A stretch of DNA of 64,000 bases from Ustilago trichophora. Lineage: Eukaryota > Basidiomycota > Ustilaginomycetes > Ustilaginales > Ustilaginaceae. Shown in pieces: positions 43,139-53,500 of this stretch. How positions within the stretch are numbered: the first letter of the stretch is position 1; the number at the start of each line of letters is the position of its first letter. Both the position numbers and the translations under genes were made by a program. The stretch is from positions 1,178,001 to 1,242,000 of the forward strand of contig OOIN01000007.1 of the NCBI GenBank assembly GCA_900323505.1, written 5' to 3'. The notes below the pieces were generated by a model. The model searched no databases. It saw only the letters and a list, made by a program, of their open reading frames with translations, and was not told where the DNA came from.

Positions 43139-43549
43139 TCATTGTCCACTCTTTTGTCTTTACTTTTTTTTATTTTATTTTTATTTTTTATTTTTGGTCT
43201 TTCAATGCATGCACGCATACATTCCTGTTGATCAGGAGGAAGTTTGTGAAAAGGCAACAGAGTGTGATTGCAAATGCTAAGAGAAATTGGATGCAAATCG
43301 AAGGTGACTTATGAGATGTTTTTTAAAAAAATGGTTGAGCATGTTGGGGAATGTGGAACGATTGTGAGATGGTGATGTTTGCAGAGTTGTGTTTTGGTGA
43401 GGAGATTGAGTGATCTGAAAGATGGAGCGGCTGATGGGTGCAAAGCTATGCTCAACCCAGGAGATTTCCTCCGGTCACCGAGGTAAGAGCTCTTTCCAAC
43501 GGTTCAAGCTTGTCTGGTTTCGACCGAAACAAACAACAACAAATAAATG
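43139..43549. other. Convergent 3' intergenic region
   Basis: Spacer of 411 bp with a T-rich block (43161-43200) just after the RING gene stop codon. Presumed 3' UTRs. Confidence 0.6.
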
Positions 43550-44045
43550 CTATCGTTGCTCATGCTGCCTACGACCAACAAGATTGGAAAGGATGGATGG
43601 ATCGTCATCCAATTGCCAAGTATGTACCAGAGGATTTTGTGTGACGAATTGTGCCAAATTTTCATAGAATGTCTGTTCGACATTTTGGGTAGGTTTAGGT
43701 TTGTTACTGGAAGATTTTTTGTTGGACTTTTTAGCTCCTCTTTTAACCGCTGCTGAATAGGAGAGTAGTGTGGTTGATGCAGGAGGAGGAGTAGAAGAAG
43801 GAGGGGCAAGAGGGGGTTGATCGGTCCATATATCTACTAGTTTTGTTGGACGTGTGTTGTGCAATGAGGAAGAATCATGGGAGGAAGAAGGGGTGGAAGA
43901 GAGGTTGATGCGAAGGCTGTGGATCGGTGTTAGAGGTTTTGAAGATGTGGTTGTTGGGAAGGGTATATCTGCTTTTGTTTCAACTTTGTTTTCTGCCGAT
44001 CCTTGGCCCTGTTCAGCCGTTTGGCCTTTCGTGACTTCCTCATCA

Positions 44046-44077
<32 letters not shown>

Positions 44078-44452
44078 AAGTAACATCCCTAAAAAAGAAG
44101 AAGAAGAAGAGGCACCGCCTTTCTCACCACCACCTGTTGAAGCTGAAGAATCAACAGCGACGACTTTACCCAAAAACTCGTCGACAATCCCTTTGAGCAC
44201 GTTTGCGTCATATGCGGGGGTGGGAAGGATGGAGTTTTGCTTTCGCTTCAACTTTTTCGCCTCTAGTCCGCCGCTGCCGCCTAGTGTCGTTGCTGTTCCA
44301 CCATTGGCGTTGTCCGCTATCGAGTTGCGGGATGAGGAGGAGGGAGGGTTGTTAGAGGAGGTGAGTAGAGGGGTGCGTTCGTCGTGCGTGCTAGTAGAGT
44401 GGCGGGCGCGGGGAAAGCAGCAGGGGAAGACGGTGCTTAGGAACGATTCCAT
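43550..44452 (-). CDS. Serine-rich protein with N-terminal Cys-Cys and ERTPLL motif; function unknown
   Basis: 300 residues in one frame, ATG at 44452. I do not recognise it firmly. The N-terminus, MESFLSTVFPCCFPRARHST followed by DERTPLL, has a cysteine pair in a hydrophobic/basic setting suited to palmitoylation and an acidic dileucine-like motif. This layout recalls the membrane-anchored Ego1/LAMTOR1 proteins and a common small basidiomycete protein family, but there is no glycine at position 2 for myristoylation. A short conserved-looking helix, YDANVLKGIVDEFLGKVVAV, lies at about residues 80-99. The middle is serine-rich with a pure AGC run (44047-44077 on the opposite strand as GCT). 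The C-terminus (TFYENLAQFVTQNPLVHTWQ) looks structured. Real coding status is likely; function is not assigned. Confidence 0.6.
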
Positions 44453-45545
44453 GGTTGAGGTATGTTGGACAGAGCGTATGCAGTGCTTGAGGCTGTGATC
44501 GCTTTGATAGCTGGTGCCGGATGGCCTTGGATGCAGATTTGCGCTCGGTGAGGGTGCGGTGTAAGAGGATTATTGGGCGGCGGTGCTGAATGTGATAGAT
44601 GCGATGGTCGAACAGATACGGCTGCGAGATATGAGACAAGAGATGATGCTTTGTCGGGTGTTGATGGTGCAAAAAATCGTCAGGTAGAGCGCCTTTGTCT
44701 GCAATCGAAAAAAGCTTGTGTCAACGCCAATAAAACCACCGGGTGAAGCTATGCCAATATCGAGGGATATACGATCCTGGGTGCGGGATGTTACGTTGAT
44801 AAAGGAGTGAGATGGCTTGCTGTACGATTCGTTTGTGGATGGTTGAGAGGTGGAGAAGAAGGGACGAGTCAGGTCAATTCAACTCCGCAATCCACTCTAG
44901 AAAGCGTCTTATCGCACAGACCCGCGCACAACTGCTCTCCGTAGTGTCCGACTCGACTTTTGGGGGGAGCGAAATTTCGGCAATTCCTCTTGTTTCTAGC
45001 ATTTTGCGTGTGGTGGCGGATAAAGTTGTCGGTTCAAGCGGCTTCCACCCTCTCACACCGTGTCAAGGACAGCGCGATACTTGATACACAACCGGCTTTC
45101 TTGAAAAGTGACGCTCTTGCAAAGACGTCAAATCGTAGGATCAAGACATATTGAGAATGATGTTGCTTGGTGTCAGAGGAAGCCTGGTTTGGTGTGATTG
45201 CGAGCTCAAGATGGGTGCCGTGGAAATTGTGTCCAGAATACTTTTTGAGCTGTCCACATGGCAGGAGTAAAGAAGTCAGTGCTATCATCATCGCGACAGA
45301 CATCCGAGTCCAAGCCCTTGACACTGGCCAAAGTCAGACTTTGACACAAAGTCTGGACAGACGAGCAACACACAGACAGCTGATCTTCGACTAACAATCT
45401 TCAAAAAGTGCACGTGCAAACCAAAGAGTCCATTTGTTCAAGAGAGAGGGAGCCATGTGAATCGAATAAAAGGACAGGCCAAGTCACCAAATGAGGGCTA
45501 AGTAGGTATTGAATGATAGAATGAAAGCATAAGCGATAAATGTCA
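44453..45545. other. Intergenic region
   Basis: 1.1 kb between two minus-strand genes: promoter of the Cys-Cys protein gene and 3' UTR of the Pal1 gene. A minus-strand frame at 45303-45034 (89 codons, ATG, signal-peptide-like start MSVAMMIALTSLLLPCG) is the only candidate small gene. It is weak and listed under findings. Confidence 0.5.
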
Positions 45546-47060
45546 CTAGGTATAAGCAGCAGGACGTTCCGCCGACTTGGGAGACGATTTCTGACCCCTC
45601 CTCAATTTATTGAAAAGACTTCCATTCCTGGTCAGTCCAGCACCTTCGGCAGCTGGAGAGCGGCCTGTCCTTGAATCGTGGGAAGACGAAAGTTGCTGCT
45701 GTTCAAAGTAGGACGCGTCTTCATCACGCTGAGCTCGTGGTGTGAGAACGTCTCTCTCGTTAGGAGTGACAACAGTGCGGCCAGTGCGGCGACCGTAGCT
45801 ACCACTGGAAACAGCAGCGTCAGCAGCAGCAGCGCGAGACTCGTACGACGACGAAGCAGCACCTCCATAGTCGTTTCGAAGAGGAGGTGTGCTTGGCGAG
45901 TGTTTGTGCTGAGCTGCTCTCCGACGGCGGTCGCGGACACCCATTTCGACACCACCATCCTCAGGTGCGGGAACGTTGGGGTTCTCACGCATGCTACGGA
46001 TGCGCTTGATGAGACTCTTGCTACGCTTGGGTGCATCCGACGAGGCACTTCCAGCCTGTGCGTCCCAGTTAGGTTCGGGGAAGGGACTGGCACTTCCAGT
46101 TGCAAGATCCTCGTGTGCGCGTGTGGGCTTCTTCTTGCCCGTCATGATGGCTTCCATGTCGAGAACACTGCTAGCAGCGCTGGTGGTGCCGCTGCGGTCA
46201 CCAGGGTTGGCAGAGTATGGACTGAGGGTGGAGCGAACGCGTGCCTTGGGCTGGGCAAAGTCTTGCCATGGCTCGGCACTGACACCCCAGACGTCGGCAT
46301 TGGGATTCGAAACGTCGTATCGGCTGTCGGGAACGTTGGAAGGCTGCGTGTGGTAGCCCTGACGACTACGCCAGATGCGTTCGGCTTCAGCGTCTCGGTC
46401 GGCGTCAATGTCTTCATCGAGAGGAAGCTCTGTGGCGGAACCTTCAGCGTGCATGGAAAGGGAAGGAACGAGGGGAGCAGTGGCACTTCGAGTGCGACCG
46501 CCGTTGGTGTTGATGCCGGGTCGTGCAGCACCCTTTTCGTCGACGGGGCTTTCATCAGCTGCGAGCGCATCCTGAGCGTTGGCACGTCCTACTTTCTTGG
46601 CGGCTGGCTGGCCTCGTGGAAGACCAGTCATGGGGTCAATGTTGGGGTCGAATGCACCGACTGGAGCGCGCTTGCCTTTGTTCATGTGAGGGGTGCAGGC
46701 GTCGTACGGCGAGTCATGGTGGAACACTGCAAGGAGGGCAAAAAGTCAAAGTCAGCACGCAAACATCTAGAAGTGAGCTCAACAAGGAAGGTTGATCGCC
46801 GTGGATAACTTACTGCTAGATCCATTGATTCCGGAAAGGTCGAGACGATCGATAATGTCCATTCGACTGCTTTTGGCAGCGAGTTTGTTGATCTCATCAT
46901 TCATACGCTTGTCCTTGGCGCGCTTCTTGGCCTTGTCCTTGGCAGTCTGCCTTCGGAAGGCGTTGGCAAACTTGTTGGCCATACTGTTGCCAGACTTGGC
47001 GGGGACCTCGGGAGGCGGTGGCAGGCTGCGGTCCTCAAAGGGGCTCTTTGCGGGGACCAT
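45546..47060 (-). CDS. PAL1: Pal1 cell-morphology protein
   Basis: Homologue of fission yeast Pal1, a cortical protein at growing tips and endocytic sites needed for cylindrical shape. Exons 47060-46814 and 46726-45546 (GTAAGT...GCAG, 87-bp intron) give 475 residues. The family core spans the junction: KRMNDEINKLAAKSSRMDII, DRLDLSGINGSS, then MFHHDSPYDACTPHMNKG, KRAPVGAFDP. Upstream is a basic helix (ANAFRRQTAKDKAKKRAKDK); the rest is disordered and Ser/Arg-rich with a basic KRSKSLIKRIRSMREN motif and a C-terminal FNKLRRGQK. The start is the first ATG in frame. The frame remains open another 112 codons upstream without ATG and meets an acceptor-like TCTCTATAG, so a further 5' exon is possible. 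Confidence 0.85.
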
Positions 47061-48501
47061 TGTGGGCGGCTCTGTGTGGGCAAGAGGTTGCAGGCCGCTG
47101 TAAGACGAGTCTGGATCGTAGGCGGGGTGATTCGAGTGTCGTGGGAAGCCGGAAGAGCGAGAGTCGTCGGCTGGGTTGGGGCTGACGGTAATGACGTCGG
47201 AAAGAGCAGCCAGCACAGCCTGTCTGGATGATGTTCCGTACGCTATAGAGAGAGAGAGAGACAGGCGTCGAGTCCACCCGGTAGCAGTGTTCGGAAGAGA
47301 TGCGAAAGTGGAGTTGAAAGCGGATAGGATAGGAAAGGTGTTATCGAAGTCAGAAGGTAAGATCCTAACAGCGAGCGATGGTAAGGGTGAAGACACAAGA
47401 TGAGGGTGCGGGGAAGAGGACGAGATTGAACCAGATCAAGCAACGACGAGTCGCACAGCAGAGTACAGTAGAGTAAAGACAAAAGCAGGCCAAGCAAGCG
47501 ATGCAGTGGTAGCGTGGCGATCGTGAGCGATGTGCTGTGTTATTTTTTTTTCTCTCTTTCAAAAGCGAGCCTAGGCTTTAGGTGGCCAGAGGAGGGACAG
47601 CACAAGAGCACAGCTAGGTCATGGGTCAAAGCCAACAATCGCGCGCAGAGAGGCGGAGAGAGAGAGAGAGATGCTCAAAGCGGAGCCTGAGACAGACACA
47701 GAGAGAGTGTGCGCGTGTGCATGCATGTTCTTTGACCGTACCCGAGAGTGCGTAAGTGACCGCAAAACCAGGGGTTTGAGCCAGAAGCGCGCAGTCACCC
47801 CTTTTGCGAGCTCATCAAGGTCGACCCTACTTTGGCTGCAAATCAACGCAGCAAAAATCGCCACCAAGCTTTTTGTGGAAGCAAGAAAAAGCGCTGATGC
47901 AGTGGCTGAAAATCAAGAGACCGAGGAAGAGGTGCAACACAACAAGACAACGACGCGCCCTCCTTTGTGGGCCCGAGAGCAGAGAGTTGGAATGCCAGCC
48001 AGCCAGCCATTTTTTTTTCTCTTTTTTTATTATTATTCTTTTTGATTTTGAATCAGTGATGCAGCTGAGCTGCCGTGTCCAATCCACCGAACACAGAAAA
48101 AGAATCCTTTTTGTGTTTGGCTTTGCTGCACCTCGAGCTGCATCAATCAGGCTTGGCTCAGCTTGGCCTGAAATGGCTTTCTCGTCACCAGCCTTCTTGG
48201 CCGATCTCGACGCTTGGGTAAAAGCATCGGGCATCAAAATCACTATCTCATGTGGTCTAATTGACCATGCCATGCCTGGTCCACCGCCTCGCCAACAAGG
48301 ATCGCCTGCATTCCCTTACTCTTGGCTCTGACCTTCTTCAAGATCGGCTGCTGGGTTGGAGTAGCCAGTGCAGGATCGCCTTCCCTAGCCTGAGTGATAG
48401 ATGCATGAACTGGTTCGCCTTTCTTGTCGAAGCTAGACGTAACGGAGCTGGGCAAGACGACTAAGCCAATGTGACAGAGCTGCATAGCCTCTCGCACTTA
48501 G

Positions 48502-49149
48502 CCACACACCGAACCGCAAAACAAAAAGCGACCTGAATCACCGCTGGCCGTTCCTCCAAGTCGCCGAAGGTATGAGCCTAATCTTGAGCAAAGCTTAGCC
48601 ACAAGGTGGATCGTTGGTCGGGACACAACCTTGATCAACAGCCTTTACGATTACGCGCAGTATCTGACTACTGTTGCTTGGCCAAAACACCACTTCGCAG
48701 CTATTTAGCAGCGCTTTGGTCTGCCTTTGGACTTGCCCTGTAGCCCTCCTAGCGCTACGGCTCCTCCCAAAAAGTCTGGCTGCGCCGCTGCAGATTGTCT
48801 GAAGGCACTGCTGAACACGGACGATGCTTCTCTAAATGAATCGGCGATGAAATTCACTTACCCATTATGTGCGAAGCTGAGTCGGACCTAGAAAAGTATG
48901 CTGGAGTTTGTGCTTAGATAGGCGTGGCGGAACAAAGGGGAAGAAGTCCGTGAGGTGGGAGCTCGAGATTTTGCCGTTCTGCAATCGATGCGATCAAAAG
49001 GCGGATGGCTTCTGAACAGAGTTCACAACGTGCCTGCGCGAGTGATGAAGTTGATCTAGACCTCGAAGGCGTGCAGAGGGAACGTGCTCGAGTGGTACAA
49101 GGTGCGTGTGGAAGGTGATTCTGGTCTTTCGTATGTCGAGAGAGCAGTA
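48502..49149 (+). pseudogene. Decayed coding frame with amber stops only; family unknown
   Basis: One plus-strand frame reads as protein-like sequence for about 215 codons, broken by four in-frame stops (48706, 48889, 48919, 49057) and bounded by two more (48499, 49150). All six are TAG. Segments such as ATRWIVGRDTTLINSLYDYA, CLKALLNTDDASLNESAMKF and DFAVLQSMRSKGGWLLNRVH have ordinary composition and are not repeats. No start codon, intron set or family match was found. TAG-only stops would fit C-to-T changes in CAG codons of a once-active gene or element. It could still be chance; a search is needed. Confidence 0.3.
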
Positions 49150-49162
49150 TAGACCTAGCAGA

Positions 49163-49280
49163 TTGTTGTTGTTGTTGCTGTTGTTGTCGTCGTTGTCGTC
49201 GTCGTCGTCGTCGTCGTTCTTGTCCGTTCTAGGTATGTCCGTTCTAGGTATGTCCGTTCTAGGTATGTCCGTTCTAGGTA
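49163..49280. repeat. GTT/GTC tract followed by a 4 x 15-bp minisatellite
   Basis: A run of GTT, GCT and GTC triplets (49163-49219) abuts four exact copies of TGTCCGTTCTAGGTA (49221-49280). The 15-bp unit keeps frame, so in one frame it gives a repeated SVLGM, but no gene is evident. Confidence 0.9.
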
Positions 49281-49901
49281 TACTTTGGAAGGTGGTGAAA
49301 GGAAGTCAAGACGTGATGATTAATCGCCGGCACCCTCTCTATCCGAAATGGATGACAACGAGCCCCTAGATTCTCATTTGCAAGCATGAGAACACGGTCC
49401 CCGTTAAAGTGTCAGCCATGCCAGATCTCCTCTCCTCTCATTCTCCTCTCTTTTTGCTCGCACTCCTGGGTTGTGAGGCATGAATTGCACTGCATCAGCC
49501 TTTATTTTTCTTTTCTCAAGTCTTTTGTTTGCGCGTGCAAATTAGGACTCACCTCGAAAAGGCAAATCCCAGCCGACATAACGTGGGCTATGCATGTCGT
49601 GCAGACACCGTCATCTCTTTGCACTTGGATCTCGAAGGTCCCGCCGCAATTAGCTTGTCTCACTCTCTGCCTCCTACAACAACAACCATCACACAACACG
49701 CAGACCCCTTAATTGGCGTTCATTTGGTGTCTCACCTTGCCAGCTAAGTCCCTTGCACCAGCAAACCACCTTGTACTCACTATTGGTCCCATTTGAAGAG
49801 GATCACGTTCTTATATCTTGTCGTTCAAAAAAAAGTTATGTGACAAGTAAGCATGCCGACCGAGGCAGGCGCCAACTCCTGAATAGAGCGGGGGAATGAC
49901 A

Positions 49902-49915
49902 GTACTGTACAGTAC
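49902..49915. repeat. GTACTGTACAGTAC palindrome
   Basis: Perfect 14-bp palindrome followed by a further AGTACAG unit. It lies about 590 bp beyond the stop codon of the LRR gene, in the gene-poor region. Confidence 0.85.
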
Positions 49916-50502
49916 AGTCTCTCGGCGAATTTAGAGCGGCGACTCCAATCCCGCTTGCTCTCACATCTTCGGTACGTATTGTCGCGCGAGAGGGCAACAT
50001 TGTGATACTCCGCAACCTAACAATGGACCGCCTAAAATCTCGGCCATCGCTTAGCCACCAAATGGATCGTGGCCCCTCTTGTTTGACAGCTCAACGCCCG
50101 GATAGGCACGGCGGCGACCTGTACACTAAGGGAACGTATCATGTGTGCGGCAGGGTCCGTAAAGTTTCACTGCGCTCACCAAAACAGCTCTCACTTCTCG
50201 ATCGAAAGCTTTGCTCAACTGACTAATCAGCGCTCGGTCGTTGCTGGATTTTGAGTAGAACCTAATTCATGCTGCAAAAGTTCGTCGAGGGGGGCGAGCT
50301 TTGCCTAGCTTTGCATATTGAGAAAATGAATCGCTCATCTATCTTTCTTTTGCCGCGCTCGCAACCAGCGACGGCTACTCTGATGCCTTGCCACCGCTGC
50401 CGTCTTCTCAATCTCATGGAGGATGGTGGATGGTGAATGGTGGATGGTGAATGAATGCTGTTACAATTGCACGATACCCTATAAAAATTTCATGACCTTG
50501 AA

Positions 50503-53500
50503 TTATGCCTCGGTGGGCGAGCTGATGCTGCTTTTGCGAGGAATGTCGACCTTGAGCAGATCCTTGCGCAGTTGCTCTCCGCTCAATTCCTCATCGTGAA
50601 CCGAAGCCAACGTTTCTCCATTTGCAGCTTCGTGAGGGATCGTACCGGTAGAGGTTGTGGAAGCGTTGCGCTCAGTGTTGGCCGCCGTTCCACCGCTTAC
50701 CGACTCTTCCGCATTCTTTTGAGTATCCAAACAATTATCTTTGCTGGTTCCGACTGCGTCTTCTTCCTCATCCTCATCGCTATCCTGTCCATCCAGTCCA
50801 AGGCTGCGTGCCTTACGGAAGAGCTCACCCTCCTCGCTCAGCTGGCCCTTGGCCAGGTTTTCGGTGGGAGAACGAGGTGGCAGTCTTCCCTCGGCTTCGT
50901 TGGGGTCCTCACGATCAGCTCCGACTTCAAGCTCGGCAGTGTTGATACGAAGACCACCCATCATATCTGACAGCGGTCCTTCGCCCGCCGCGGTGGTCCT
51001 TTGGCTTTTGTCGGCTACTAATGCAGATTTGGCCGCTTCGCGACGCTTTTCCTTGCCCTCTGCATTTTCATCCGAGTCTGCCTCGTCCGAATCAGCGATC
51101 GAGAACGCTGGGGAAGACAATCCCGAGTCGATATCCGCCTGATCCGGAGTCGAGAGATGCAGCATGGACGGCATACCCGATGCCTTGCCCGCTGTCTGCA
51201 CCAATGCACCGAGCGTCGCCTCAGAAGCCCGGACGTCGATGATCGGCGTTGACCCGTACTTGTAGAACCTCTCCAACCTTGTCGACACATCTCCCAGCTC
51301 GTCGTGGATCGACAGGATTCGCTCCAACAGACTCTCTTCCTCCACTGTAGATGCTAGGTCGGCCAACCTGCGTCTAAGTTTGGCACTCTGCTGTGTGAGG
51401 TCCTCGACAAACTCGCCTGGTGGTGTTACTTTTTGCTCCGGCGCCTCACGCTGTCTCTTCTCTTCGCCGGAGAGCAAGTCGCGCAGCACGTTGCGACACT
51501 CGGTCGACGCAGTCAACAAGCTCTCTACCGCAGCGCGGTCCTTTGCTGCTGCCGCCGAGATGGCGGTTGCTCGGGCCGTCTCGATGGCCTTGAGTCGTTC
51601 GTCATTCTCTCGCGCAGCCCGGGCAACGACTGATTTGTAGATGGGTGCCGCGATGGGTTGTTTGAGTCCCTTCTGCTTCGCTCGTTGCTGCGCGAGCTCC
51701 GTGTTGCGGACACAGCTCTGGAGGATCTCCTGCGACAAGCGTGCAAAATCGGGGTTGTTGGGAGGGATGTTGAGGTCCAAGCATCGCAGGCTGCGATTCA
51801 TCCTGAGTGACACGGCCAAAGCCATGACACCGGCAATGTCGATATCAAAATTTTCCGCCAGATCCAGATGGATCAGGCTGCGCGCTTCTGGGAGGAATTC
51901 GGCCAGGGCGATTGCAGCCTCAGAGGAAAGATCGGTATCGTTGAGGAACAGCCGCTTGAGGTTGGTGTTGAGCGCAAATGCAGTGCGGAGGGTCGTGATT
52001 CCTTCCAATCCAGGCCCGGAGCAAGGGTTGTGACTCATGTCGAGCGTCTCGAGAGTCGAATTGTATTTGAGCGCCTCAGCGACTGCCACCAGACCGGGCA
52101 TCTCAATGTTGTTGTCGCTCAGGTTGAGCACACGCAGGGTGCGATTCTTTTTGAGCACTTGGGCAAGGTAGACAACACCGCCACGGATGTCGTTTGACTT
52201 GAGATCCAACGTCAGAAGATTTCCTACTCGTGGAAGATCAGCTAGGATCCTACGAGCCCGCTTCGCTTGATAGATAGCAATCGCTTCTTCTTCGCTTAAA
52301 CCGGGTGCTGAGTTGCGTCGAATGTCGAGTCTTTCTTGAGGAGTCAAGCGGAGGTCGAGGTCACCAGCAGGACCTGCGATACTGGTCTGCATGGCATCCT
52401 GCAGCTGTTCGGTATGTGCGCCGTAGAAAGTAGTAGGTCTCTGCTCGTTCGCACCGTTGGCAATGTGTTGGCCCGGCATCTTGCGCGACGTAATGCCACC
52501 TCCCGGACTAGAGACAATCACAGGGACCTCGGGGAGACCGGGCGAGTAGCTGCGTGGTCGGCGTTCGGGAGTTGACTCCGCGTCGGTGGGACGCAGCATG
52601 CGTCCGCTTCGGTCGGATGCATCTGCACCGATTCCGCCAGATGGAGTCGAAGACGCAGCATCCAAATCGAAGTAGTTCCTTCCATCACGATTCTGTGCAG
52701 CGGCAGTGTTTGGATCCAAAGCAACGCTATCTGGGTAGTCCTTGAGCATGATTGCCAATGCGACCGAAGCGAGCTGTCCGATCTTGTTCCGTCTGAGCGA
52801 AAGGTGTCGAATGTCAGAGAAGCGGACTGCCTGCGACAGCATCTCGAGCGAAGCTGCTTTAAGACCGCAGTTCTCTAGACGAAGCGAGATGATGGCTGAA
52901 GTAGGAGGATCAGGAACATCCGAGACATCACGGAGCAACGGCGCTGTTGGCATCAAAGGCTCGCCCGAATCGTCAAAGAACTCATCGTCGCTGTCGCCAT
53001 CCTCGTCCTTGGCGTCGTCACCATCCTCTCCAGTGTTCGCCTTGTCATTGGACCCATCTGCTGTCGACTTCTCCATACCTTTGCTAGCTGCTTGCTTGCC
53101 GGGCCGTAAGGGTGCACGGTGGTGCATCACTGCAGCCGGTGGCTTCGTGATAACAGCAAGGAGGTGTTCGAGCGATGTACGGTCAATCGAATTCTCAGAC
53201 AGATCGAGATAACGCAGCGCACGTGCTCTGCGCATGAAGATGGCCACAAATCGCCATCCACGGAAGCGGATCTTGCGGTTGCTAGCGATGCTGAGGTTCG
53301 GAAGGGTTCCGGAAACAAGAAGCGCGTGCAAGATCGACTTGACACTATCGTCATTCAGTGCACAATTCTCGAGTACGAGCTTGTTGAGGCCAAAGTCGAC
53401 ACTGAGCAGATCAGCAATTGGCTCTACGGCGTGACGATCGAGCGGAACAAAGGACAGGTCCATCGTCTTGAGTGCAGGCGGAGACGACTGAGCTGCTTCC

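Larger units (their letters stand above)
47061..50502. other. Gene-poor region with decayed sequence
   Basis: 3.4 kb between the Pal1 start and the LRR-protein stop. The left 0.5 kb is probably Pal1 promoter or leader. Beyond it lie GA runs (about 47655-47670), T-rich blocks (48007-48042), a decayed coding-like frame (48502-49149), a GTT/GTC tract plus minisatellite (49163-49280), and a palindromic TACTGTACAGTA site (49902-49915). No intact gene, transposase or reverse transcriptase is seen. Confidence 0.5.

Noticed and set aside
48502..49149. Stop-codon readthrough gene using amber codons as sense
   Set aside because: All intact genes here terminate normally and other frames use TAG as stop. 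Decay is the simpler reading.
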